Assembly: GCA_021108415.1 (NCBI GenBank)
Contig: JAIOQX010000002.1
Coordinates: 558,001-622,000, forward strand
Reading direction: 5' to 3'
Length of the DNA: 64,000 nt
From: Acholeplasmataceae bacterium
GTDB taxonomy: Bacteria > Bacillota_I > Bacilli_A > Acholeplasmatales > Acholeplasmataceae
Part shown: positions 1-10,572 of the stretch, piece after piece
Layout of the letters: each line of letters starts with the position of its first letter
How positions within the stretch are numbered: position 1 is the first letter of the stretch
Translations under genes and position numbers: made by a program
Notes under the pieces: model-generated
What the model saw: only the letters and a program-made list of their open reading frames with translations
The model's database searches: none
Told to the model about the DNA's origin: nothing

Positions 1-113
1 GAGAATGATTGAAAAGTGCTGTTGCACTTCCCAATACTGCCCAAACAGCATATGTTCTAAAAAAAATTAAAGATACTAAAGTCAATAAGACAGCATATCC
101 TAGTGCGATTAAA

Positions 114-326
114 TTAATTACGCTTACGTCTTTCATATCTTTCCTCACTTTTAATAAATTGATGCAATGTCATAAATCCAATAAAAATTCCGATAAATAG
201 TCCTGCAGCAGCTAAATAAGTTGCAAGTTCACCTTCTGGATCCATTTTTCTTCCAATATAAATCCCTAAAACAGATAACCCGATGACCGTAAAAAACATT
301 TGCATCACCATGGTGTAAGTCATCAT
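114..326 (-). CDS. AtpZ/AtpI-like small two-TM membrane protein (F-ATPase associated)
   Basis: ORF 114..413; product likely starts at the internal Met (MTYTMVMQMFF...). Two hydrophobic segments with GRKMDPEG; adjacent to upp as in Firmicutes upp-atp regions. Confidence 0.55.
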   Translation of the reverse strand: MMTYTMVMQMFFTVIGLSVLGIYIGRKMDPEGELATYLAAAGLFIGIFIGFMTLHQFIKSEERYERRKRN

Positions 327-348
327 GATTTTTCTTCTTTTTTCTTTT

Positions 349-978
349 TTATTTGGTTCCAAATAACCTGTCCCCACAATCTCCAAGTCCAGGTACGATA
401 TATCCGTTTTCATTTAAATGAGAATCCATTGCTGCAAGATATATGGCTACATCTGGATGTTCATCATGAATCCGTTTAACACCTTCAGGACATCCAACTA
501 AACCAACGTATCTTATATCTGTTGCACCAGTACTTTTAACGATTTCAATTGCTTTAGCAGCAGATCCACCAGTCGCAAGCATAGGATCAACAACTAAGAC
601 AACACTATCTTTAATGATGTCTGGAAATTTTGAATAATAGACTTGAGGTTCTAGGCTAGTCTCATCACGATAAAGTCCTACATGTCCAATTTTTGCGGTT
701 GGAATAATGTTATGAATACCTTCAACCATTCCAAGTCCAGCTCTTAAAATTGGTACAATGACGATTTGTTTTTCTAATTCATATGCTTCTGTTTTACATA
801 TTGGTGTTTCAATTATTTTTTTCACGGTCGCAAAATCTCTAGTGATTTCATAAGTAATCAACCCACCTACTTCACTTACCGCTTCTCTAAATTCTTTTGT
901 TCCAGTGTTTTTATCTCTAATTCTTGTCATCTTATGATCAATCAAAGGATGATTTAATACAACTAATTTAGACATCAT
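349..978 (-). CDS. upp: uracil phosphoribosyltransferase
   Basis: [31 protein letters not shown]..., PRPP motif [13 protein letters not shown]-terminus [26 protein letters not shown]. Confidence 0.97.
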   Translation of the reverse strand: MMSKLVVLNHPLIDHKMTRIRDKNTGTKEFREAVSEVGGLITYEITRDFATVKKIIETPICKTEAYELEKQIVIVPILRAGLGMVEGIHNIIPTAKIGHVGLYRDETSLEPQVYYSKFPDIIKDSVVLVVDPMLATGGSAAKAIEIVKSTGATDIRYVGLVGCPEGVKRIHDEHPDVAIYLAAMDSHLNENGYIVPGLGDCGDRLFGTK

Positions 979-1414
979 ACTCCTCCTCAATTTTATTAAT
1001 TTTATCAAGTCTTTTTTGATGTCTTGGTTCATATGTCGATTCCATAAAAGCCTCAACTATTTTTACAGCCATCTCTTGTGTTGTAGTTCTACCACCAAGT
1101 GCGATGACATTTGCATGATTGTGTTGTTTTGCTAATCTTGCTGTCTCTTGGTTATAAACCAATGCTGCTCTGATGCCCTTAACCTTGTTTGCTGCTATAG
1201 ATATACCAATACCTGTTCCACATATAACAATACCAAAATCATAAGGCTTAGCTAAAACTGCTTCTGCTACTTTCTTGCCATAATCAGGGTAATCCACTGA
1301 GTCAGTTGAGTGTGTTCCAAAATCATCATAGTCAATCTCATGTTTATCAAAATATGATGTTAAATATGTTTTAAGTTCATATCCACCATGATCACTACCA
1401 ATTGCAATTTTCAT
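968..1414 (-). CDS. rpiB: ribose-5-phosphate isomerase B
   Basis: [15 protein letters not shown]..., [21 protein letters not shown]. Confidence 0.97.
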   Translation of the reverse strand: MKIAIGSDHGGYELKTYLTSYFDKHEIDYDDFGTHSTDSVDYPDYGKKVAEAVLAKPYDFGIVICGTGIGISIAANKVKGIRAALVYNQETARLAKQHNHANVIALGGRTTTQEMAVKIVEAFMESTYEPRHQKRLDKINKIEEEYDV

Positions 1415-1554
1415 CTCTTCCTCCTTATATCGATATTCCAGTATATATTATATCATAATATATGTTTTATATCTCTAATATCTCTCACTTAATTATTGTG
1501 TGTTTTTATGTATGCAACGTCACTTTAAAGAAGAAAAAGATGTTGCCATCTTTT

Positions 1555-3375
1555 TTATACTTCTTTATTTATTGAATAAAAAGCTTTCTTTCTTTCATTA
1601 GCTTTTAAAATCGCTTTTCTAAGTCTTATCGTTTTAGGTGTAATTTCGATAAGTTCGTCATCATTAATAAATGCTAAACAAGCTTCTAAGTTCATGTTTT
1701 TAGATTTCTTTAAAACGACAGTTGAGTCTTTACCAGCAGTACGCATATTTGTTAATTGTTTCTCTTGAGTCACATTAACAACCATATCTGAATCTTTATT
1801 TGCTTCTCCTATAATCATACCTTCATAAACATTCATTCTAGGATCGACAAACATGATGCCTCGTTCTTCTAGTTTTCCGATTGCATATGCAGTTGTCATT
1901 GATGTGTTTATTGAAACAAGTGCGCCAGCTCTTCTATTTCCAACTGCTTCATAAATCATAGGTCTATAATCTAAAAATACATGTGATATGATGCCATATC
2001 CTTTTGTTGCTGTAAGAAATTGTGTCATAAATCCAATTAATCCTCTTGATGGCATAATGTATTGAATACGACTATAATCTCCAAGTTGACTCATTGTAGT
2101 TAAGTCACCTTTTCTCTCGCCAAGCATTTCAATAACAGTTCCCATAGATTCTGTTGGGCAATCTATTTGAACTTCTTCATATGGCTCATGCTTAATGCCA
2201 TCGATTTCTTTAACGATAACTCTTGGTCTAGAAACTTGAAATTCGAAATCTTCTCTTCTCATGTTTTCAATTAAAATACCTAAATGAAGTTCACCTCTAC
2301 CTGAGACAATCCATTGTTCGCTATTTCCGATACGTTCTACTTTTAAACTTACATCTTTTTGAGTTTCTTTATATAAACGATCCTCTATTTTAGATGCAGT
2401 AACATGCTTGCCTTCTTTTCCAGCAAATGGAGAATTGTTCGTTAAAAAAGTAATTTGAACGGTTGGTTCATCAATATGTAAATGAGGTAGTGCTTCTGTT
2501 TTACCAACTTCACAAATTGTTTCACCTACGTGAATATCAGGAAGTCCTGCAATAGAAACGATGTCTCCTGAATATGCAGTTTCAACTTCAATTTTTTCTA
2601 AACCCATGGATTGATAAATTTTTTGAATTCTAAAATCTATAGATGATCCATCCATACGGATACAAGTGACTGTATCATTTGCTGAAACTGATCCAGAATA
2701 AATCTTTCCGATTCCCATACGTCCTACATAATCGTTATAATCTACTAATGCTGGTTGAAATAAAAATGATGCTTCACTATCTTGGTTTGGTTGTGGAATT
2801 TCTTTAATAATTGTATCTAAAATTGGTTCCATTCTTACATGTTCATTTAATGTTGGTACATAGCTTGCAAGTCCTTGTAAGCCTGAAGCATATAACACTG
2901 GAAATTCTAATTGATGTTCATCTGCACCAAGATCTATAAATAGGTCATAAATCTCATTAACGGTTTTATCAATGTCCGCAAATTGTCTGTCAACTTTATT
3001 AACAACAACAATTGGTAATAGTTTAGCTTCTAACGCTTTTTTTAGTACAAAGCGAGTTTGTGGCATGACACCTTCAAATGCATCAACTAAAAGAAGCACA
3101 CCATCAACCATGTGCATAATTCTTTCAACTTCTCCACCAAAGTCAGCGTGACCTGGTGTATCTAATATATTGATTCGATAATTTTTATAAATGATTGCAG
3201 TATTTTTTGCTAAAATGGTAATCCCGCGTTCTCTTTCGATATCATTACTATCTAAAACGCGATCGTTTAGTGTTTGATGTATATCGTATCTTTCACTTTC
3301 TTTTAATAACTGATTTACCAACGTTGTTTTACCATGATCAACGTGGGCAATAATTGCGATGTTTCTAATATCCAT
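1555..3375 (-). CDS. typA: translational GTPase TypA/BipA
   Basis: [35 protein letters not shown], TypA C-terminal domain. Confidence 0.97.
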   Translation of the reverse strand: MDIRNIAIIAHVDHGKTTLVNQLLKESERYDIHQTLNDRVLDSNDIERERGITILAKNTAIIYKNYRINILDTPGHADFGGEVERIMHMVDGVLLLVDAFEGVMPQTRFVLKKALEAKLLPIVVVNKVDRQFADIDKTVNEIYDLFIDLGADEHQLEFPVLYASGLQGLASYVPTLNEHVRMEPILDTIIKEIPQPNQDSEASFLFQPALVDYNDYVGRMGIGKIYSGSVSANDTVTCIRMDGSSIDFRIQKIYQSMGLEKIEVETAYSGDIVSIAGLPDIHVGETICEVGKTEALPHLHIDEPTVQITFLTNNSPFAGKEGKHVTASKIEDRLYKETQKDVSLKVERIGNSEQWIVSGRGELHLGILIENMRREDFEFQVSRPRVIVKEIDGIKHEPYEEVQIDCPTESMGTVIEMLGERKGDLTTMSQLGDYSRIQYIMPSRGLIGFMTQFLTATKGYGIISHVFLDYRPMIYEAVGNRRAGALVSINTSMTTAYAIGKLEERGIMFVDPRMNVYEGMIIGEANKDSDMVVNVTQEKQLTNMRTAGKDSTVVLKKSKNMNLEACLAFINDDELIEITPKTIRLRKAILKANERKKAFYSINKEV

Positions 3376-3432
3376 ATAAGTCCTCTTTTCATAACCTTAT
3401 CTATTATATACCTTTTTTGTGTTTTTTTATAT

Positions 3433-3460
3433 AAAAAAGTCCCAAAAAAGGAACTTTTAT
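3433..3460 (-). terminator. rho-independent terminator after ywlC
   Basis: AAAAGTTCC/GGGACTTTT hairpin with T run. Confidence 0.6.
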
Positions 3461-3514
3461 TGTTATTTGTTGAAAAAGTGTCTATGAAAACCCTATCTTA
3501 GCCTTAAATGGATA

Positions 3515-4066
3515 TTATAGAGCTTTTAAATCTTCTAATTTGATATCGCCTTGTCGTAAAATCTTAATCTCATCAGTTGTTAAATCAACAACAGTTGATG
3601 ATACATGACTTTTATCGATATCACCATGGGGATAGATCTCATTAACGAAGTTGCCAAATATTTTATTAATATCCTTGATATTTGATAAAGGCTCTTCACC
3701 ACTTTTATTCAAACTAGTCACTCTTAAAATACCATAAGTATCAATCAATTTTAAAGCTGTCGGATGTTTAGGCATTCTAACTGCAATCGTTTCCTCACCT
3801 GTTTTACTTTTAAATATTGGTGTCGTATTTAAAACGATCGTCAACGCACCTGGCCAATATGTATTCATTAATTTTAAACTTAAATCACTAGTCACGCAAA
3901 CATCTTTTAATTGATCAATATGTGAGATTAACAATGGAATTTTTTTAGATTGTTCTCTACCTTTGATCTCATATATTTTTAATAAGGCTTCATCATCATA
4001 AAGTTTTGCAGCTAGGCCATATACAGTATCCGTAGGTATAACAATTAAGTCCCCTTTATTCATCAT
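3515..4066 (-). CDS. ywlC: L-threonylcarbamoyladenylate synthase (Sua5/YwlC/YrdC family)
   Basis: GDLIVIPTDTVYGLAAKLYD, KKIPLLISH; next to prmC. Confidence 0.9.
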   Translation of the reverse strand: MMNKGDLIVIPTDTVYGLAAKLYDDEALLKIYEIKGREQSKKIPLLISHIDQLKDVCVTSDLSLKLMNTYWPGALTIVLNTTPIFKSKTGEETIAVRMPKHPTALKLIDTYGILRVTSLNKSGEEPLSNIKDINKIFGNFVNEIYPHGDIDKSHVSSTVVDLTTDEIKILRQGDIKLEDLKAL

Positions 4067-4910
4067 TTAATACACCTCCAAAACCAATAAATGTAAATCT
4101 ATCTTTTTGTTGAAGATCTTTCTTTTGAACGATTTTTCCATCTTTTAAATGTTTTTGAGCAAATCCTCTAATCACATCTTTTTGCATGTATCCATGCTCA
4201 AAAGCAATTAGTGATTTTTCCTTTAAAAAAGGTTTAATATCTTTTAATATTCTTTCATAAAAATCAACACCTAATTGTCCACCATATAGTGCAACATCTG
4301 GTTCTTTTTTCACGATATTATCAATAACTTCTTCATCAGGAATGTATGGAGGATTAGAGACAATCATATCAAATTTTTGATTAATGTTATTGAATAGATC
4401 GCTATGAATAATTTCAACATTAGCTTTTAATTTATCCTTATTTTGAGCTGCTACTTTTAATGCATCTAAACTTATATCACTAATAGATACACTCATATGA
4501 GGCTCTTCTAATGCAAGAGTGATACCTATACATCCGCTACCTGTTCCTAGATCTAATACAGAGATTTCTTTTTGATCAAAATATGTATCATATAAATATA
4601 AAACTTCTTCTACTAATGATTCTGTTTCGCTTCTTGGAATTAGAACATCACTAGAAACACTAAAAGCATGTCCATAAAAATAGGCATGTCCAATTAAGTG
4701 TTGTACTGGTATATCATTGTTTAGATAAAGATCTAATTTATCTAAAAAATTATTTTTTATATTATCTTCAACATCTTTTTTTAAATTTAAATAAAATTGA
4801 TGAGGATCTTGATTCGATAACTCCATTAAAAGCAGTTTAACAGCTTCTACTTCTTTATCTTTTTCAATCGCTTTTTTAGATGCATCTCTTAATAATTGGT
4901 CATAAGTCAC
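4056..4910 (-). CDS. prmC: peptide chain release factor N5-glutamine methyltransferase
   Basis: VLDLGTGSGCIGITLA, SNPPYIP motif; follows prfA. Confidence 0.96.
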   Translation of the reverse strand: MTYDQLLRDASKKAIEKDKEVEAVKLLLMELSNQDPHQFYLNLKKDVEDNIKNNFLDKLDLYLNNDIPVQHLIGHAYFYGHAFSVSSDVLIPRSETESLVEEVLYLYDTYFDQKEISVLDLGTGSGCIGITLALEEPHMSVSISDISLDALKVAAQNKDKLKANVEIIHSDLFNNINQKFDMIVSNPPYIPDEEVIDNIVKKEPDVALYGGQLGVDFYERILKDIKPFLKEKSLIAFEHGYMQKDVIRGFAQKHLKDGKIVQKKDLQQKDRFTFIGFGGVLNDE

Positions 4911-5974
4911 TACTCAAGTTCTCCTGTAAGTTGACGCTTTTGAAATTCATTTAAAAGCGGTTCTAAAATAAGATCTAATCTACCATCTATAATCGCATCT
5001 AATCTTTGTAGCGTTAGCCCGATTCTATGATCTGATACTCTATTTTGTGGGTAGTTATAAGTTCTAATCTTTTCTGATCTATCACCACGACCAATAAGCG
5101 CGTGTCTTTTTTCATCTTCTTTAGCCGCTTGTTCACCTAAAATTTGATCATATATTCTTGTTTTAAGTAAAATAAATGCTTTAGCTTTATTTTCGTGTTG
5201 CGATTTACCTTCTTGACAACTTACTGCAATCCCTGTTGGCTCATGAACAAGTCTAACTGCAGATTTGGTTGTATTAACTGATTGTCCACCTGGTCCACTT
5301 GAGTTAAATGTGTCAAATCTAATATCATTCCAACTGATATCAATTTCAACTTCTTCTGCCTCAGGCATAACAATCACAGTTGCTGTTGATGTATGAATGC
5401 GTCCTTGAGATTCTGTTTCTGGAACTCTTTGTACACGATGGGTGCCTGATTCATATTTAAGCATAGAATATACAAGCTTTCCTGTAATCATAAACTCTAT
5501 AGATGTATATCCACCCATAGATCCTTCCATCGTATTAAGAATTTCAATTTTCCAATTTTTGGCTTCTGCATATCTAGAATACATTCTAAATAAATCACCA
5601 GCAAAGATATTACCTTCATCTCCTCCTGCAGCACCTTTAATTTCAACAATAACATTCTTATCGTCGTTAGGATCTTTAGGAAGTAGTAAGATTTTTAATT
5701 TATCTTCTGATGTTTCTAAGAATTTTTCTAGTTTATCAATCTCTTTTTCCGCCATTAAAATAAGATCGTCATCATCTTCAAGTTCGATCATTTCTTTTAG
5801 GTCTTTTAATTCGGTTTCTTTTTCTTTGTATAATCGGTAGAGCTCTACAGTTTCTTGAATACCTGCTGATTCTTTTAAAAGTTCAGTCATTTCTGTAATT
5901 TCTAAAGTTCCACTAATTACTTTTTCTTGTATCTCGTCATATTGCTTTTCTATAAGCTTTAGTCTATCAAACAT
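4910..5974 (-). CDS. prfA: peptide chain release factor 1
   Basis: SSGPGGQSVNTTKSAVR GGQ motif; RF1 domains. Confidence 0.97.
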   Translation of the reverse strand: MFDRLKLIEKQYDEIQEKVISGTLEITEMTELLKESAGIQETVELYRLYKEKETELKDLKEMIELEDDDDLILMAEKEIDKLEKFLETSEDKLKILLLPKDPNDDKNVIVEIKGAAGGDEGNIFAGDLFRMYSRYAEAKNWKIEILNTMEGSMGGYTSIEFMITGKLVYSMLKYESGTHRVQRVPETESQGRIHTSTATVIVMPEAEEVEIDISWNDIRFDTFNSSGPGGQSVNTTKSAVRLVHEPTGIAVSCQEGKSQHENKAKAFILLKTRIYDQILGEQAAKEDEKRHALIGRGDRSEKIRTYNYPQNRVSDHRIGLTLQRLDAIIDGRLDLILEPLLNEFQKRQLTGELE

Positions 5975-6112
5975 ATTATTATCACCTGCTAATTATATTA
6001 CCATATTTTAATCAATTATTCCATAGTTATATGCAAAGCATATGCCTTGAAGATGATTATAAATAGTGTTATAATTAAGGTAGTTAAAAAAAGAAAGGTG
6101 TTGAGTTTTATT

Positions 6113-6547
6113 ATGGAAAAATTATTTACGGCTTTAAACAAGCAAGTAGCAAACTTAAGCGTTTTTTTCACAAAGTTACATCACTATCACTGGTATGTAG
6201 AAGGGCCTCAATTTTATCAGTTACATGAAAAATTTGAAGCATTATATGATGAAATGAACGAATTATATGATGAATTCGCAGAAAGATTATTAATGATTGG
6301 TGGACAACCTGTATCAAATCTAAAATCATATTTAGAACTTACTTCTCTAAAAGAAGCAAGTGGTAAAGAAGCACCAATGGTTATGGCTAAACACATTTTA
6401 AATGACATCAAACTTATTAATACTGAATTAAAAGAAGCATTATTAATCGCACAAGAACTAGGTGATGAAGTAACAGCTGATATGTTAATCGGTACAATGG
6501 CAAGTTTTGACAAACACATTTGGATGTTAACAGCAACAACTAAATAA
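6113..6547 (+). CDS. dps: Dps-family ferritin-like DNA-binding protein
   Basis: LNKQVANLSVFFTKLHHYHWYVEGPQFYQLHEKFEALYDE; likely start at internal ATG 6113. Confidence 0.9.
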   Translation: MEKLFTALNKQVANLSVFFTKLHHYHWYVEGPQFYQLHEKFEALYDEMNELYDEFAERLLMIGGQPVSNLKSYLELTSLKEASGKEAPMVMAKHILNDIKLINTELKEALLIAQELGDEVTADMLIGTMASFDKHIWMLTATTK

Positions 6548-6567
6548 TTAATAAAGAATAAAAAATT

Positions 6568-6600
6568 AAGGACCATTTCATTTGAAAGGGTCCTTTTTTT
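6568..6600 (+). terminator. terminator after dps
   Basis: AGGACC..GGTCCT stem then T7. Confidence 0.7.
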
Positions 6601-6601
6601 G

Positions 6602-7954
6602 TTAATCTCTATATAGTGATTCTTCTCGATCTTCTTTAGCTGTAAATCTAGAATATTCAGTATCAAATCTAAAGCTTAATCTAATACCAGCCATACCTTG
6701 TCTATTTTTAGCAATACTTAATTCAACATCTCCTGTTTTCTTTTCAGGATCATGAATATAATAATCACCACGATACAAGAACATAACAATATCAGCATCT
6801 TGTTCAATTGCACCTGATTCACGAAGATCAGCTAGAACAGGTCTTTTATCTTCACGTTTTTCAACTTCACGAGATAATTGTGATAAAGCTAGAATAGGAA
6901 TTTTCAATTCTCTTGCCATTTGTTTTAAACTTCTAGAAATTCTTGCAACTTCTTCTTGTCTATTTCCTGATTTTGTATCTCCTTTAATCAATTGAAGATA
7001 ATCAATAATTACAAAATCTAATTTACCTTCTTGGGATAATTTTCTACATTTTGCTCTAATATCAGCAACTGTTACACTTGCTGAATCATCAAATGAAATA
7101 TTTAATAAAGATAGTGATTGGATACCACCTTCAAGATGTTGCCATTCTTTTGAAGTTAGGTTACCTGTTTTAATCTTATTATTTTCGACATTAGCTTCAG
7201 CTGAAAGCATACGAGCTGCAAGTTGTTCATTACTCATTTCTAGAGAGAAAATTGCAACTCCACTTTTTCCTTCTTTATTATGTTTAGCGATATTTAATGC
7301 TAAATTCATCGCAAGTGCTGATTTACCCATTGATGGTCTAGCAGCTAAGATAATTAATTCTTCTGGCTGCAAGCCAGCAGTCAATCGATCTAGGTTCTCA
7401 AATCCAGTGTGAAGACCTGTGATACCGCCTTTTTTATTTCTATTTTTTTCAGTTTTTTCTTTAACTTCTTTAATAACATCAGAGATTACTGCAAATGCAG
7501 ATGTTTTTCTTTTTTGAGCTAGGGCAAAGATTCTCTCTTCAGCTTGTGTTAAATATTCTTTAGCTTCTACATCTCCATCAAAACCTTGTTTAACAATTTC
7601 ATCAGCTAAATTAATGACTTGTCTTTTTAACGATCCATCTTTAACTAAATCAATATAGGTTTCTATATGCGCTGTTGATGGCACAAAATCAGCTAAGTCA
7701 AGGATGTATTTCATCCCACCGACTTTGCTTAGGTTTTGTGTTTGTTCTAATTTAGAACCAACACTTGCATAATCTATTTTTAAATTTTCGTTATATAAAT
7801 CTTGCATCGCTTGATAAATCAAGATATGACTTTGCTCAAAAAAATCTTCGTTATCTAATTGGTCTAAAACTTGTACAATCATTTTAGGATCTAGAAATAT
7901 TGAGCCAATAACAGATTGCTCTGCTTCTTTATGATAAGGTAAACTCTTTGCCAT
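6602..7954 (-). CDS. dnaB: replicative DNA helicase
   Basis: LIILAARPSMGKSALAMNLA, FVIIDYLQLI, SQLSREVEKR. Confidence 0.97.
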   Translation of the reverse strand: MAKSLPYHKEAEQSVIGSIFLDPKMIVQVLDQLDNEDFFEQSHILIYQAMQDLYNENLKIDYASVGSKLEQTQNLSKVGGMKYILDLADFVPSTAHIETYIDLVKDGSLKRQVINLADEIVKQGFDGDVEAKEYLTQAEERIFALAQKRKTSAFAVISDVIKEVKEKTEKNRNKKGGITGLHTGFENLDRLTAGLQPEELIILAARPSMGKSALAMNLALNIAKHNKEGKSGVAIFSLEMSNEQLAARMLSAEANVENNKIKTGNLTSKEWQHLEGGIQSLSLLNISFDDSASVTVADIRAKCRKLSQEGKLDFVIIDYLQLIKGDTKSGNRQEEVARISRSLKQMARELKIPILALSQLSREVEKREDKRPVLADLRESGAIEQDADIVMFLYRGDYYIHDPEKKTGDVELSIAKNRQGMAGIRLSFRFDTEYSRFTAKEDREESLYRD

Positions 7955-7963
7955 AATAAAATC

Positions 7964-8407
7964 CTACTTTTCTACGATATGTACTTCAAATTGCGCCTTT
8001 ATCTCTTTGTTTAAGGTTACAAAAGCTGTATAGATACCAACAGAATTTATTTCTGATTGTAGTTCAACTTTTTTCTTATCAATTAAAATATGATGCTCTT
8101 TTTCAAATTCTTCAACTATTTGTTTAGTTGTAATCGCGCCAAAGAGTTTTCCATCTTTACCGATTTGAATGCCTAATGTAACTTTCTTACCATCAATTTC
8201 ACCTTTTAAGGATTTCATTAATGCGATATGTCTTTGATTTGCTTCTAGCATTTCTTGTTTTTCTTTTTCTAATGTCTCAAGGTTTTCGTCAGTTGCAAGC
8301 ACTGCCTTTTTTTGATTTACAAGAAATTGACCATAACCATTTGCAACTTCAATGATTTGATTCTTCTTGCCTTTTCCTTTAACATCTTCTAATAATATAA
8401 CTTTCAC
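7964..8407 (-). CDS. rplI: 50S ribosomal protein L9, possible independent internal translation start (GTG)
   Basis: CAAGGAGGAGAAATCGTG at 8422..8405 (minus): strong SD with 7-nt spacing to an in-frame GTG opening the L9 domain. Confidence 0.65.
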   Translation of the reverse strand: MKVILLEDVKGKGKKNQIIEVANGYGQFLVNQKKAVLATDENLETLEKEKQEMLEANQRHIALMKSLKGEIDGKKVTLGIQIGKDGKLFGAITTKQIVEEFEKEHHILIDKKKVELQSEINSVGIYTAFVTLNKEIKAQFEVHIVEK

Positions 8408-10408
8408 GATTTCTCCTCCTTGACCATATTCTAATTCAATCATGTTTTTTAATTCATCCACGACTTCTTTAATTGATCTATTTTTTAATTGAGCAGCAGC
8501 AACACTAAAGTGTCCACCTCCACCAATTGATTCTAATAAAATTTGTACATTTACTTTTTGAAAACTTCTTGCACTAATCCCTACGATATCATCACTCATT
8601 CTTGAGATGGTAAATGCAGCATCAATATCATTGATTTGTAGTGCGGCATCTGCAACTTGTGCCAGTAAGATTCTATCATCATATATATCTCTTGTCACGA
8701 TAAATGCGAAATGACCTAAAAAGATTTCTACATGTGATAATAATTTATTAATTTCCATGGTTCTTAAAAAGTCTTTTCTAAGCCATGTTTTAACTTCTGA
8801 TGTATCAGCACCTAAGTCTTTTAGTTGTGCTGCAACTTCAAATGTTCTTGATCCGGTTCTATAGACGAAATTGTTTGTATCTACAACTAGACCTGCATAC
8901 ATCATGGTTGCTTCTATTGGTGAGATATGAATTTCTTCATTCATATTGTAAAATCCTAAAAGTTCCATAACAAGTTCAATAGTTGATGATGCTGATGATT
9001 CAATAATAGAGAACATTGAATTAAATCCTTCGTCTCCAACTCGGTGATGGTCAATAACAATAATTTTTTCTGTTTTTGTTAAAACTTCTGCATCCATCAC
9101 TATTTTAGGTGATTGTGTGTCTAGAACCATTAAAGTGGATTGAGCATCTAGAAGCTCTAAAGCTTCTTTTGATGTAATCATATGTTCCATAATTTCTTTA
9201 ATATCATCTTTTACTATGTTTATAATTTTTTGAACAGTACGGTCAAGTTTTTCATGATCGACAATCAGATAAATTGGTTTATTGGAAACTTTTGCCATGT
9301 GATAACACGCAATCATGGAACCAAAGGCATCCATATCTGCTTGATTATGACCCATAATAAATATTTTACTTGAATGATCAATAAAATCTTTAATCGTTTG
9401 TGCATTAATTCTTACACTTACTCTTGAACTTTTTGATGATGCATCATTTTTTGCTCCAAAATAAGTGATTTTTTGATTTTGGATATTAACAACAACTTGA
9501 TCTCCACCACGTTTTTCAGCAAGTTCAACAGCATTTTGAGCATAAACACCTAATGCTTCATAATCTATATCCCACGATGCAATCCCCATAGAAATAGAGA
9601 CTCTTACTTTATTTTGATTTGAAATATCTCTAATTTTATCTAATAGTTCAAATTTTTTCTCGATCATTAATTCAAGATTTTTACGATAGCATATTAAAAA
9701 GATTCTTTCATCTGAATAAGGTTTTAAATATCCATCATACAAATGTGCCCAATCATTAATAGCTGCTAAATATTCACCTTTTAACGATGATTGTTCAGAA
9801 ACATCAAGTGAGCCTAATGCTTCATCAAGGTTATCTAAATAGATAATCCCAAGTGCAGGTATTTGTTCACTATATTTTTTTCTAACTTCTTCTCTTTCAG
9901 TTACATTAAATAAATAGAAAAAGTTGATATCAGGTCGATAAGTTACATCATATTGACTTTCTTTGATATCAACAATAAATCTAACTTTATTAGAATTTGC
10001 TTGTGCATAAAGTTTTTCACTAATATCTTTAAGGTTTTTCCCATCAATCTTTTGTTCAAAAATAATCTTTGCGTGTGGATTTGCCCATTTGACTTCAAAT
10101 GTTTCATCACATGCAATAACACCAATTGGAAGTTCGTTAAACACTTCATCTCCAACTTGATTTACATGGTAGGATAACTTAGTCCACATAGATAAGCGAT
10201 TTTGTAAAGTTTTAATTTTTTGTCTAGTTTGAAAATTTAAGCTGTAATATAGTCCCACAAAAGCTGCAGTGACACTAATCATTAAAAAAGAAAAACTTAA
10301 AACCTCTTCAATTGAATCAAAAGAAGCATATGGTAAAAACAAATATATACTTAATCCCAATAAGACTAAGACGCTTCCTAATAAAATCCAACGTTTCATA
10401 TGGTTCAC
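7964..10408 (-). CDS. c-di-AMP phosphodiesterase GdpP (TM-PAS-degenerate GGDEF-DHH/DHHA1) fused in frame to ribosomal protein L9
   Basis: N-terminal two TM, PAS-like and GGDEF-like regions, DHH motifs GHNQADMDAFGS and VIDHHRVGD; C-terminal ~147 aa VKVILLEDVKGKGKKNQIIEVANGYGQFL is L9. Confidence 0.93.
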   Translation of the reverse strand: MNHMKRWILLGSVLVLLGLSIYLFLPYASFDSIEEVLSFSFLMISVTAAFVGLYYSLNFQTRQKIKTLQNRLSMWTKLSYHVNQVGDEVFNELPIGVIACDETFEVKWANPHAKIIFEQKIDGKNLKDISEKLYAQANSNKVRFIVDIKESQYDVTYRPDINFFYLFNVTEREEVRKKYSEQIPALGIIYLDNLDEALGSLDVSEQSSLKGEYLAAINDWAHLYDGYLKPYSDERIFLICYRKNLELMIEKKFELLDKIRDISNQNKVRVSISMGIASWDIDYEALGVYAQNAVELAEKRGGDQVVVNIQNQKITYFGAKNDASSKSSRVSVRINAQTIKDFIDHSSKIFIMGHNQADMDAFGSMIACYHMAKVSNKPIYLIVDHEKLDRTVQKIINIVKDDIKEIMEHMITSKEALELLDAQSTLMVLDTQSPKIVMDAEVLTKTEKIIVIDHHRVGDEGFNSMFSIIESSASSTIELVMELLGFYNMNEEIHISPIEATMMYAGLVVDTNNFVYRTGSRTFEVAAQLKDLGADTSEVKTWLRKDFLRTMEINKLLSHVEIFLGHFAFIVTRDIYDDRILLAQVADAALQINDIDAAFTISRMSDDIVGISARSFQKVNVQILLESIGGGGHFSVAAAQLKNRSIKEVVDELKNMIELEYGQGGEIVKVILLEDVKGKGKKNQIIEVANGYGQFLVNQKKAVLATDENLETLEKEKQEMLEANQRHIALMKSLKGEIDGKKVTLGIQIGKDGKLFGAITTKQIVEEFEKEHHILIDKKKVELQSEINSVGIYTAFVTLNKEIKAQFEVHIVEK

Positions 10409-10542
10409 CTACTTTAGACATATTATATCAATAATATGACCCTTTTTCAATCAAATAAGGTCGTATAAACCATTATCACAAATAAAAGGGTTCATCTCAT
10501 AATGATATCACGTTTTTTATGATAAAATATAGAAAATAACAG

Positions 10543-10572
10543 CTTATGATACCTCTTATGCATCTTATGAAT
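10543..10572 (+). promoter_or_regulatory. candidate LytTR-type direct repeats upstream of the LytTR cassette
   Basis: CTTATGATA (10543) and CTTATGAAT (10564), start-to-start spacing 21 bp, with a further CTTATGCAT at 10555. Confidence 0.35.

Noticed and set aside
5442-5840. 132-aa Ser-rich plus-strand ORF opposite prfA
   Set aside because: Shadow ORF; low complexity from antisense of acidic codons.
6217-6666. 149-aa minus-strand ORF over dps and dnaB end
   Set aside because: Antisense to dps and out of frame with dnaB; no recognisable protein features.
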